Assembly (NCBI GenBank): GCA_900239685.1
Contig: OENT01000018.1
Span: forward strand, 1-64,000
DNA from: Rotaria macrura
Lineage: Eukaryota > Rotifera > Eurotatoria > Philodinida > Philodinidae
Length of the DNA: 64,000 nucleotides
Direction of reading: 5' to 3'
How positions within the stretch are numbered: position 1 is the stretch's first letter; each line of letters opens with the position of its first letter. The notes under the pieces were generated by a model. It saw only the letters and a list, made by a program, of their open reading frames with translations. It did no database searches and had not been told where the DNA came from. Shown here one piece after another: positions 1 through 9,370 of this stretch. Made by a program: the position numbers and the translations under genes.

Positions 1-125
1 CCCCGCCCCGCCTCGCCCCGCCCCCTCACGAAAAATTGCTCCCCGCCCCGCCCCGTTTCACCTAAAATGCTCCCCGCCCCGGGGCCCCGCCCCGATTCCC
101 CGCCCCGTTTCGGTCTCTGTTCACT
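1..125. repeat. GC-rich CCCCG word repeat
   Basis: The first 125 bases are a degenerate array of the word CCCCG/CCCCGCC, broken by short AT spacers such as AAAATGCT. This is far more GC-rich than anything around it. It probably continues to the left of the window. It resembles the other short-word arrays here (see the miniature-element entries), so I read it as the edge of a small DNA transposon rather than a CpG island, but no terminal repeat can be seen because the left end is missing. Confidence 0.6.
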
Positions 126-675
126 ACCTATATTGTAGTACTTTATCAAACTTTACCTGTAGCCATTGATATTTTCAGTGCAAAAGCGATTGGAGAAGTC
201 AGATAAAATTGAGAATATTCATGAATTGAAACAAAGTATTCAAAATTTCTGAAAATCTAAGAACATGCGCAAATTGCATCAGATAAAAGAAACTCAAAAT
301 CTATAATTTCTCGTTGGTAAAAAGGTGACTTTTCTCTTTTAAATGAATGATAATAGTTCTAAGCGATGCTATTTAACGTTTTACTAGTGAATTAAAGCCT
401 GAAAATTTGCTCTATCATTATGAAAAAAAGTAGATTATCTTGTCTTAATTTTCTGGAGATATACAGTTTTCTGTGTAGTAGATGATTTTCAGGACACTAT
501 ATGGGTCAAAGAAAAATGATTTAAACAAGCTTGTACCATCATCGATTTCAAGCATCTCTTCATTCGGTTTATTGTCGAGAAAAATCGATCTCCAGTAGCT
601 GTGGTCACTGGATCCATCACATAAAGCCATAGAAATCGACTGTAAGAGTGTCCCTTGCAGAGATCCGCAAGTCAA
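126..675. other. No recognisable gene
   Basis: This AT-rich stretch has no supported gene. A 76-codon open frame on the minus strand (445-675) matches no family I know and has no splice or domain support. Confidence 0.5.
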
Positions 676-790
676 TGAAAAAAGCGACTCGTCACCGCCT
701 CGTCATGCTGGCGAGTTGCTCATTGCTGCCTCGTCTCGCCTTCTCAGACTCTGACTCGTAACCGCCTCACCTCTCCTCGCCTCGCCTAGA
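676..790. repeat. CTCGCC/ACTCGT word repeat
   Basis: A degenerate array of CTCGCCT, CTCGTC and ACTCGT words, clearly richer in GC than its flanks. It ends sharply at CGCCTAGAG. The composition recalls the array at 1-125, and the two could be the ends of one element of about 790 bp, but the terminal sequences do not pair well enough for me to claim it. Confidence 0.45.
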
Positions 791-1040
791 GTTTATAATA
801 AAATAGTTTTTTTTAGGTAGTTTTTCAACCACCCATAACAATCACTGTCTTTTTATTTTATACAATCAAATAAAGAACATTTTATGCGTTTAAATAAGTT
901 AAAAGAACAAACATATTAATGATAATCAAATAAATCAAGATCATTCATATTTTTACTGAGCGTATAAACAATGCTATGAGAACTGCATCAGTGCTATAGT
1001 TGGACTAGACTGAATAATTAAATATACGTGTATCCAGAGT

Positions 1041-1368
1041 CCCAGGAGGATCATTCCGACCATTGGATCCGATCATGCTTCTATCGGAATTTCTCTTATC
1101 CGACGCAATCCCATCGGATTCTTGGTTGCGATCCGAGATTCGGATCCCTAGTGTTGGGTTTTATCGAATCCTACTATCGGAATCCGATTGGATTTCGTCG
1201 TATGATAAAACAGGCCTCCACTATTGAGATTAAATGCTAATTCGTACACAAATAAGAAAATAGGTTTCTTCCGTTGGATCTGTTACTGTTTCCACAACCC
1301 GGATTCCCATAAGATTTCATCGGATCGTAGGATCCGATCGGATTCAGTATCGGATTCATTCACCTGGG
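1041..1368. mobile_element. CCCAGG-ended foldback element, ATCGGATTC words
   Basis: The left end reads CCCAGGAGGATCATTCCGA and the right end, reverse-complemented, CCCAGGTGAATGAATCCGA, so the termini are imperfect inverted repeats. The interior is filled with ATCGGATTC/GATCCGAT words in both orientations. There is no coding capacity; a 70-codon frame across it is an accident of the repeat. I see no convincing target-site duplication. Its terminal CCCAGG matches the nested element at 6984-7282, so the two may share one mobilising transposase. Superfamily unknown. Confidence 0.6.
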
Positions 1369-2173
1369 GTGTGCTAAAGGTCATCTAGCAAAAAGAAAAC
1401 TGCAAAGGTGCACAGGATTATGATCAAATGAACTAATTTTTTTCTAATGTTAGAGATACTTCAAAGTTTTTATTCATCAGTAAAAGGTTTAATAACATCA
1501 ATTAGACTTATTATCACTAATTTAAAAGATAAAAATTCACATTTATATGCGAAAGATAAACCATAAATTTGGGGTTTCTATAATCGAATGCAAATTTCCC
1601 TGTTCTTAGATTTTTAAAATTATATAATGCTTTATTTGACTTCTTGAGTTTTCTCTATTCTAATTACCTTCACAAAATCCTCTCAAATATGTTTGCACTG
1701 AAAAGATGTGAAAACCACAGGGACAACAGTTAAAGTTAGATGAAGTAATCCTCTCGACAGTGAACAAAATAGCAATGCTATTCGAGAACTTATTGAAGAA
1801 TCATATTTTTATAGGTCTTATTTGCTGATCATTTTGGTTAACAGACGTTCTATGTTTATCAAGAAAAGGTGGTCCCCGAGTCAAAATACTGGAGAACGAC
1901 AAATAGTGCTAGTCAAGCATACGATATTTTCTATAGTACTATGACTCAGATACCACTAGTTCTTGATGAAAATAAAACAATTTTTTAACTAAAATGATCA
2001 GTATAACAATCTCTACAAAGTGGAATTTGAGAATAAACTTTGGGATACATTTCTATTTTTTGTGGTTGACGACTGATAGAAGTGTGTTGGAAAAGATCAA
2101 ACTCCATGTTCAAGTAGATGATGTTAGCTTTCGAGTATGTTAATAAGCTGCTACCACTTCAATAGAAGCTTGG
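1369..2173. other. No recognisable gene
   Basis: AT-rich sequence with no long open frame, RNA gene or clear repeat. Confidence 0.5.
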
Positions 2174-2181
2174 AAGCAGAG

Positions 2182-2312
2182 TAGGGATGCAACGGTCACT
2201 GTAACCGTAGTAACGGTGTACCGTCACTGTTTCACCGGTCATCGTCACCGGTCATCGTCACCGGTCATCACGGGTCACCGTCACTGGTATCACCGGTCAC
2301 CGTTGCATCCCT
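2182..2312. mobile_element. hAT-type miniature inverted-repeat element
   Basis: The element starts TAGGGATGCAACGGT and ends ACCGTTGCATCCCT, so the ends pair over at least 13 bases. It is flanked by a perfect 8-bp duplication AAGCAGAG (2174-2181 and 2313-2320), the size made by hAT transposases. The body consists of GGTCATCGTCACC-like words repeated in direct and inverted orientation. No coding capacity. The intact duplication implies a fairly recent insertion. Confidence 0.85.
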
Positions 2313-2320
2313 AAGCAGAG

Positions 2321-3024
2321 CTGCCAACAGGCCAGGCCGGTCTGAGCTGTTCAGTCGGCTCAAAATTGACTTAGAATAATTTGATCTGCTCAATGTCATA
2401 CTAAATGTCGCAATAATCCAACTTACACTTAAGAAAACAGAAAGAAAATCCTGATCAAACTGGATTTACTCCAACGATTATCGCGAAAGGTACAATGAAA
2501 AAGACTAAAACAAAAACGAAGACAAAGTAGTAATTGAATTTTCACCTTTTATTGGCAAAAATACGATGAATTAAGTAAAAACTGACAGTGAATTAAATTG
2601 ATTTTGTTTAGATTTGTTTCAAATATGGAAAATGACCTTACCTATTGAAGTTGTCTAATAGTGGTTGTTTCTTTTGTGAAGTGTTAGTGGTGTTGATTCA
2701 CAGAGATTTTCTTTTATTTTCTAATATATAGGAAACATTGTTAAAATTTTTGTTAGTTAAGGTATGCCTTCCCCTTTGCAGCAAATTTTAATAGTGGCTC
2801 ATCAAAAATGTTTGAAACTTTCCGAGTAGATAGATCTGGATCAATAGATTACACGTTTTCATAAGCTTAAGCAGAGCAAGGGAAAAGTGCATCTCAAGGT
2901 AAATGATAGCCACAAATTCCAGATGTAGTATTGTTTGTCAATTGAACACACTCACAATCTGCATTCAAAGAACAAGGGGACGACATAGTACTGTCACAAG
3001 ACGATGGTGTACAGGTGGATATTG
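2321..3024. other. No recognisable gene
   Basis: AT-rich sequence with no supported gene. Confidence 0.5.
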
Positions 3025-3107
3025 TCGATGTTCCGGTAGGGTGTGGGTGTGGGGGTTCGTACTCTACTCATTCACACACACGCCCACCCCACCAACACTC
3101 ACATCGA
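3025..3107. repeat. Foldback with GTGTGGG telomere-like words
   Basis: The ends TCGATGT (3025) and ACATCGA (3107) pair. Between them GGGTGTGGGTGTGGGGG on one side faces CGCCCACCCCACCAACACTC on the other. GTGTGGG matches the TGTGGG telomere unit that I recall for Adineta vaga. It could be a degenerate interstitial telomere repeat or another miniature element built from one word. Confidence 0.5.
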
Positions 3108-5062
3108 CCCGATGTTCATTTCACCTTTTATTTCAATATTTAGTATATAGCTGTGTAGTTGCTCATGGATTAGAAGATAAACTTTTAAATAATACAGAAG
3201 AATAAATGTGCGCACTAGCAAAAATTTGTGTTTTCTCCTTGTCGAAGTTCAGTTAACTGAAAACTTCAGGAACACGTTGAATAGTTTAGAAGCTTTAGAT
3301 GCATTGTCTTGAAATGCCTGCAAATAATTATGAAATACTTTATAAAATTCTGCATATTGTCATTTCATTCAACAAATATTCAATTTTCAATTGATCAATG
3401 CACTTCTTTTTGTTGTTGTTGATAAAGTATGAATAATAAATTTAATCTTACTTCCACTCGAGATGTTTCACTCTGTTGTAATTTATCACTATGTTCAAGA
3501 GAGCTTTACTGTTCTGATTCAATCACAGCTTTGCATCTAGTTCGCCAGCTATTTATTGCAATTGTTCTTGGATATTTCTCTTGGTTCTAGTTAAATCAAT
3601 AGTTTCTTCGTTGGATAGCAAATCCCGTATTGTGATGAATAAAACGGTAACAATGAAAAAAACTGAAAAGTCATTTATAATATGTGTGTTACAATAGAAT
3701 AAAGCTCTTCTTCACTTTGATCTCTTAACCGGGAATTATTTACAGAAAATTTTAAATGAATTCAAAGTATATATGTGATTTTTTGTCATTTTGTATTTGA
3801 ATTATGGCATTAAATTATAGATCACTTATTCATGATGAATAAACCTCGCTAAATCTATAAAAACACGTTTTTAATGTATCGGATAATCAAGATTTCGAAT
3901 TTCTTTTTAATTTTAGATTTTATTGGAATATTGGAACATCTTTTAGGAAAAATATCTATTTGAAATCATAAATTAGTTAGGAAATTCAAATGAACAGTGT
4001 GATTCTCATTCAAAAATTTCTTTCCTATCTAAGGCAATTTTTACTAAATTCAAAATAATTATTTCACTGTCCTCGAGATTATCTCAAAGATTGGGATTTA
4101 TTAAAATTGCTAGATGCTTATATCAAGATAAAATTGATATTTTATCTTATAAACGCTTTCATTCCATTTCCTACCAAATTAAAACGTACCCTGCAGTTAC
4201 AATTGTCGATTGATAATTATATACGCCATCAAAGATCATTGAGAATGAAAAACGAAATTTTGCAAAACTAAGTAATTTAATCTAATCAAATGATTTTCAT
4301 TATAATGGTTCGCAAAGAAAATAAATTTTCTTTTTTCACATATTGTGTAGTGCATACAGAGAATGAAATTTGAATAGAGAAAACTTTTTGATCAATCAGA
4401 AAGAAAACAAATCTATGATGTAATTTATTATCATTTAATTGAATCGATTTTGCTTATTGATGTTTAGATTTATTCTAATGAGAATATGTAAAGAGCGCTA
4501 TGTCATACTAATATACTATATTGTCACTATTATGACTCTGAAGGAGACTTCAGTCTGTAGGAAATGAAAATAGAGCAAAATTCAAAATATATGAAATTGC
4601 ATCTCACGTGTGAATTATTCATACGTATTCAAAACATTTTTAGTTTAGTGATCATTTTCTTGCAAAAAGGCACTACAACTGAAAACTCGTTATTTTTGAA
4701 CTAGTTCGCTTGACGGTTGTTATCGACATTCTCTATTTGATGTATCTAAAGTATAATTAGACGATTATTTCAAGTCGTATATCATGAGCAGCTCTCAGTT
4801 ATTCAAATGATGTTCAAGATAACAAAAATTTTTGTCAATGCAGTGAAGTATATGACAGTATATAGACACGCTCGTCTTTCATTTATTCAGTTGGAAAATC
4901 TGTGTATGATATGAAACGCTCTATTATGAAAGATGCTAATAACTAGTGAAGGTGCTGCTACCGTCGTAATAGAGAATTTTTTTTCTTCTTCATTTTCGAG
5001 TTTACAAATACAAAGAAGACACACTCTTGATAGCTGGAGTTCATTTTACTGCAGAATAAATA
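3108..5062. other. No recognisable gene; upstream of GPCR
   Basis: About 2 kb of AT-rich sequence without a supported gene. The proximal few hundred bases presumably hold the promoter of the GPCR gene at 5063, but I see no core-promoter motif I would defend. Confidence 0.45.
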
Positions 5063-6040
5063 ATGTGCGAAAATGAAACAACGAATGCAACAGAGTTGCT
5101 GAATGTTGATGTTTCGTCTTATCCGATTCAGTTTGGTATTCTACTTTCACTGCAAATACCCTCGGTATCGTGTTTTCTGTTTATTTTCTACAATCTTGCT
5201 TTCGTATCTCGACATCGACTACTTCTCCGCCGCATAGGAAATCATGGTTTACTATGTCTTCTCGTCAGTGATTTTTTAATTTGTGTCGCAGACCTTTCAT
5301 TTACACTTGCGCTTCTATATCGGGGTGTTGCTACATTTACTAGTGGTACCTTTTGCACCATATGGTTTTTCTATGGTTCATCTATCTTTGTCATATCTCC
5401 TTTTCTGTTGGCTTGGATTTCCGTAGAAAGATACTTTCTTGTATTTAGAAAAGAATTTTTCAATCGTCATCTTCTGCTCATTCATTATCTACCGATTCTA
5501 TTCTGCATAATCTATCCAGTCATGTTTTATGCAGCTATGCTATTCATCTACCAATGTCAAAATGATTTTAACTTTGGAGTATGGGCATGTGGGGCGGGCT
5601 GCTACCAGAGCAATGCTTTTCTTAGCACATACGATTGGGTCGTAGATTTAACTGTACCGGCTGTGAGTGTGATTATCATGAATATAATTCTTTTTGGACG
5701 AGTTATTTACCAAAAGTATCGAATGAGGCAGACGCACATTATAAACAAAAATAGAAAATTAATCCTTCAACTATTCATATATGTATGTGTCTATGTATCG
5801 ACTTGGTTTCCATACAATGGTCTCGGTATTCTACTTGTTTTCATACCCGACAATGAACTGCTGAACTATTTGTACCAGTATATTTTCAGTTATGCCGTCT
5901 ATCTAACACCGCTTATTTCCCCATTTGTTGCTCTGATTACACTATCTAATTTAGTCAAAAGACGATCGCGAGCAATCGAACCTCAAGCTACTGTCAACTT
6001 TGTACCACTACGGCCGATTACAACAGTTGCTTGTCACTGA
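5063..6040 (+). CDS. Orphan rhodopsin-like G protein-coupled receptor
   Basis: A single-exon frame of 325 residues with seven hydrophobic segments (about 24-47, 62-87, 98-121, 137-163, 189-213, 233-260, 273-294). Class A hallmarks are the TM2 aspartate in LVSD (D70), C98 at the top of TM3 with C175 or C180 in loop 2 as disulfide partner, and the E-R-Y triad (122-124). N4 and N8 in the short N-terminus are possible glycosylation sites. TM6 carries WFP (248-250) instead of CWxP, and TM7 carries SPF where NPxxY is expected, so the activation switches are unusual. The start was chosen because it is the first ATG of the frame and gives a short glycosylated N-terminus. A ligand cannot be inferred. 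It resembles the large set of intronless orphan receptors that I recall from bdelloid genomes. Genes on either side are transposon-derived, so it sits in an accessory region. Confidence 0.85.
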   Translation: MCENETTNATELLNVDVSSYPIQFGILLSLQIPSVSCFLFIFYNLAFVSRHRLLLRRIGNHGLLCLLVSDFLICVADLSFTLALLYRGVATFTSGTFCTIWFFYGSSIFVISPFLLAWISVERYFLVFRKEFFNRHLLLIHYLPILFCIIYPVMFYAAMLFIYQCQNDFNFGVWACGAGCYQSNAFLSTYDWVVDLTVPAVSVIIMNIILFGRVIYQKYRMRQTHIINKNRKLILQLFIYVCVYVSTWFPYNGLGILLVFIPDNELLNYLYQYIFSYAVYLTPLISPFVALITLSNLVKRRSRAIEPQATVNFVPLRPITTVACH

Positions 6041-6118
6041 TTAGATGTCTAACGACAACCAATCTTACTGATATCTCGTGTTTGTTTCTCTCTTAGTTTC
6101 TCTACTGAATATATATAT

Positions 6119-6124
6119 AATAAA
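6119..6124 (+). promoter_or_regulatory. Polyadenylation signal of GPCR gene
   Basis: AATAAA lies about 80 bases after the GPCR stop codon on the same strand, following a short (AT)n run. It is a plausible 3' end signal. Confidence 0.5.
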
Positions 6125-6613
6125 GTCTTCAATCGCAAGATCTATCCTTTGTATTGCTAAAGATTCACGTATTCAAAATAAAAGAAACGATGATAGTAGC
6201 TTTAAATAACATAATTAAGTATTACATTTATTAAGGATTATTCTATATTACAATGAACTCAGTCATCACCATTATGGTGTGTTGAAAAAATGTCGAAAAC
6301 AGAAAAAGCGAAGAAAAAACATCGTAAGAAAAAATGCCGAAAGGAAAAATATCGAAAGGAATAATGTCGAAACGTACATATTAAAGTGGGAAAATGTCGA
6401 AAGTGAAAATTAAAAAAATAATCATGTCTCAAGAATACAGCGATCCTAATCACATTTAGTTCATTGTTTTTCATTATGATTTTACTAGTGTAGAATATTA
6501 GGCAGTATTGATAGGGATGACTAACTATTGATAAAAATAAAATGAAAGAGTTGAACAAAGAATTATTATATAACTTAACTTGTACTGTCATGACTGAAGC
6601 TTTCGTAATTTAA

Positions 6614-6892
6614 ACTGGTGAAATTCAAGCAAAATCTCAAGAGATTTCTTTTATAAATTCAAATAAAAAAAAACCTCTACTAGTTGGCGATGAATATACT
6701 TTTAAAATGAATAAAGCAGCAACAACAACTACTAAGTGTTGGATATGCACTATTAATGATTGTGCACCTAAAGTTCATACTGATTCAACTGACTTATTGA
6801 TGAAAACTGTTGACAATCATGGTCATCTACCAGAGAAAGAAAAACTTGAGGTTCGTGCAGTTCGTGAAAAAATAAAATCTTTTATTTTGTAG
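6614..6892 (+). pseudogene. FLYWCH zinc-finger fragment
   Basis: Open between an in-frame stop just before 6614 and the stop at 6892. The translation shows the FLYWCH layout: a KPLLVGDEYTFKMNK start (F and K positions of the fold), then CWICTINDC with paired cysteines, then VHTD and the closing HGHLPE histidine pair, followed by a short basic helix. FLYWCH fingers bind DNA and are found in Mutator-like transposons and in domesticated regulators. Here only the finger survives, without a transposase core, inside an element with inverted word arrays. There is no good ATG before the domain (the first, at 6707, is inside it), so it is probably a remnant rather than a working gene. Confidence 0.6.
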
Positions 6893-6983
6893 CTTTTTGT
6901 AAAATTTTTCTCACTGTTAAAATTTCAACTTAATTTCATACAATAAAACATGCACTATATATTTCCAACTCTTTAAAACATGA

Positions 6984-7282
6984 CCCAGGTCAAACAGAAC
7001 GATCCGTAAACGGTCGTATACGATGAGAACACGGCCCATTACGGTGTCGTATTATCCCGTTTTAACAAGGTCAGTAATACGGCCGTATGATCTATAGAAT
7101 ACGATAGTATTACGCTGTCTTTACGAGGGTTTTACGGCGTATATACGGTGTCCGTGTACGTCCGTAATACTGACCTTGTTAAAACGCCATAATACGGCGT
7201 AAAAAGGTCGTTTAACCGTGGTATACGATGTAAAAACGACCGTTTACGGTACTGTAACGGCGGCCGTTTTGATTGACCTGGG
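6984..7282. mobile_element. Nested CCCAGGT-ended foldback element
   Basis: The ends CCCAGGTCAA and TTGACCTGGG pair exactly for 10 bases. An inner perfect 25-bp inverted repeat lies at 7058-7082 and 7162-7186 (core TTTTAACAAGGTCAGTAATA). The whole body is made of ACGG/CCGT and CGTATACG words in both directions. It sits inside the FLYWCH-bearing element A, so it inserted later. It shares the CCCAGG end with the element at 1041-1368. Confidence 0.75.
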
Positions 7283-7766
7283 GAATTGACAATGTTTCAT
7301 GTCAATATAATTTTTCGACACTTTTCCTTTCGATATTTTTCCACTTCCTTCTTTCGGCATTTTTACTTTCGACATTTTTCCTGTCGACATTATGACGGCC
7401 AACCACCATTAAAATCTCCTTAGAAGAAGTTTCATTTTAGCGCCTAGTAAAGATCTCTAGAAAATCGACTTATCGGAGGAAGCATTTCAGAGTTCGATTT
7501 AGCTGACAATTCTAGTATAGATTATGTTCGTACCATGGAATTTTTTTTGTATGACTGCAAAAAGAACTTCTTTAAATATAATCCTTGTGAAGAATCAAAG
7601 TTAAATGTTATGGCATTTCGAAAAATGGGAATTATCTTTTAAAATCAACTTTCATAAATTATCAAGTCAGTGGATACATTCAAATTATTTAAATTTTTCG
7701 TTTGTCTCTGCTGTACATGTTGATTGTCCATTCTCTAAAAAAATGATGGCATACGGAAATATTTAA

Positions 7767-7894
7767 GGTTTTAGCCACGGTCTCGAACCTTTTAAGGCTC
7801 TAGATTTGGGTAAGTTACCATTTTCAAAACCTCTTTTAAGGTTCGATCCAAAAAGTCTTAAACCCTTTAAGGTTCCGTTTTTCTGTCTAAAGCC
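7767..7894. mobile_element. Miniature element with TTAAGGTT words
   Basis: The ends GGTTTTAG and CTAAAGCC are inverted repeats with one mismatch; the body repeats TTTTAAGG/AACCTT words. Flanks TATTTAAG and GATTTAAG are a candidate 8-bp duplication with one mismatch, although the left copy overlaps the first base of the terminal repeat. Confidence 0.45.
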
Positions 7895-7912
7895 GATTTA
7901 AGTTTTAGAATT

Positions 7913-8841
7913 GGTATGGTGGAAAAAGGCAGAAAAGAAAAACATCGAACGAAGAAATATCGAAGGAAAATTGTAGAAAGGAAAGAGGAAGAAAAGAAAA
8001 ATATCGAAAGGCAAAATGTCGAAAGAAGAATATTCAGCGAATAAAAAGTGATCAATCAGAACATATTAATTTATGAAGAATGATCATTTTATTGAATCAA
8101 GACAATCTAATAGGATCATGTATAAAGTAACTGACAAATAAATAGATTAACAAGCTTTAAGGAATCAATGTACATAATTATTTTTTTTGCTTTCGACGTA
8201 GTATTTTTTGCAACGACATAAGAAAGTCCGAGTAATAGTTCATCGACAGTGATATCATTATTTTGATAGCGTAAATACAGTGTATCTATTNTAGTTTTAT
8301 TTAGCCTAAATACATAATCATCGATAACAAGCAATGGTTTTCCTCTTTGTGATAAAACGAAAGACATTGTACTTGAAGATGAATTCATGATATCTATTGA
8401 TTAAAAGAAAATATACTTCTGCTAAAATATATTTTTAATTAAATAAATATAGGTGAAATTTTGCCTTTGTCTATAAAGAATTTTCGTTTAGAAATAAATA
8501 ATACGACAGTGATACATAAGTATCAATGCGAAGTAAACAAGAAACAATGAAACCTATTGTATTATAGAATATAAATCTAGCGATTCATATCCTACTAAGA
8601 TAGATGGACATTCGAACAGTTATGGACGAACGAAATAAGGAATATTCACAGTGCAGGAGGTCAGTGACCTCTTTCCATCAATATTCTCTATGTTTTCTTT
8701 TTTCGACATTTTTCTCTTCTCTCTTTTTCCTTTCGCCATTTTTCTTTTCTCTCTTATTCTATTCGATGCTTTTCCTTCGACATTTTTTTTCGCTCTTTTT
8801 CCTTTCGACGTTTCTCCTTTCGACGTTATTCCATCCATCCG
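7913..8841. mobile_element. Mutator-like element B with FLYWCH fragment
   Basis: Same design as element A: TATCGAAAGGCAAAATGTCG words at 7925-8035 face reversed words (CTTTCGACGTT, TTTTTCGACATT) at 8700-8832. The termini GGTATGGTGGAA and TTCCATCCATCC pair imperfectly. TAGAATT occurs at 7906-7912 and again at 8842-8848, seven exact bases of a possible 9-bp Mutator-type duplication. It contains a FLYWCH start fragment on the minus strand. One N at 8291 marks an assembly join inside it. Confidence 0.55.
8116..8388 (-). pseudogene. FLYWCH-protein fragment with assembly join
   Basis: The N-terminal part (about residues 8-32, SQRGKPLLVIDDYVFRLNK) is a clear FLYWCH start, parallel to the fragment in element A. 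After it comes the single N (position 8291), and then sequence that is not the rest of the finger: the cysteine pair and the HxH motif are missing. The remainder (about 57 residues) may be the C-terminal end of the same protein, with the middle lost in assembly. It has an ATG. What the complete protein would look like cannot be told from this window. Confidence 0.5.
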
Positions 8842-8965
8842 TAGAATTTTCCGCTTGCCTTAAAAGTGATTCTGAAAATGGTACCGAGAAAAGGCTCCGT
8901 ATGACACCTTTCTTTTAAGAGAGCAGTATCTATTGTTTTAACTCTAGTTGGATCGGTTATGGGTT

Positions 8966-9091
8966 TCGGTGTGGGTGTGGGTGCTTATCACTGTGACTAT
9001 GGGTATGAGTATTTGGTTTCTTTCTAGTCCCACACACGTAGGTCCCTGCACCCACACCCACGCAAACGCCAACACCCGCACCCCACACCAT
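8966..9091. repeat. Inverted GTGTGGG/CCCACAC telomere-like words
   Basis: GGTGTGGGTGTGGGTG (about 8968-8983) is followed after some 60 bases by CACCCACACCCACG and CACCCGCACCCCACACC. Together they make a loose foldback of the same word found at 3025-3107. The word matches the TGTGGG telomere unit recalled for Adineta. No target duplication is seen. Confidence 0.5.
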
Positions 9092-9370
9092 GGCAGGAGA
9101 TGCAGTTAAATATGCGCGTATTTAACTGTAAACAAATATGCGAATGGTTTCCAACTGACTTTCCACTGAAGTGAAATAAAATCCAATGATTATTCTCTAA
9201 AAGGTTTTTGTACAAATTCCCAATTTTTTTCTCTCTTAACTCTAATTCCATCGCAAGTCTTGAAAATGATATTCAAGCTATCGAAACGTCGACCTTAAAT
9301 TTTAAACAAATAAAAATAAAAAAATTATAAGCTGCTGTAAACATACCTCGTCATATTTCTATCGATAAGT

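Larger units (their letters stand above)
6274..7409. mobile_element. Mutator-like element A with FLYWCH fragment
   Basis: The left part (6280-6400) is an array of about 15-bp words of the form ATGTCGAAAGGAAAA; the right part (7310-7409) has the same words reversed (TTTCCTTTCGACATT). The outer ends ATGGTGTGTTG and, reversed, ATGGTGGTTGGCC also pair. Between them lies a FLYWCH zinc-finger frame (6614-6892), a domain often carried with Mutator-type transposases, and a separate foldback has inserted at 6984-7282. No target duplication is clear. No transposase catalytic domain is seen, so it is non-autonomous. Confidence 0.55.

Noticed and set aside
1-125. A CpG island or promoter at the left edge
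   Set aside because: The sequence is a simple CCCCG word array with no gene beside it.
445-675. 76-codon minus-strand frame
   Set aside because: No domain, no homologue I recognise, no splice partner; composition like the surrounding sequence.
2216-2300. A CRISPR-like array from the repeated GGTCATCGTCACC words
   Set aside because: Repeats are contiguous with no unique spacers, lie inside a transposon with a target duplication, and the genome is eukaryotic.
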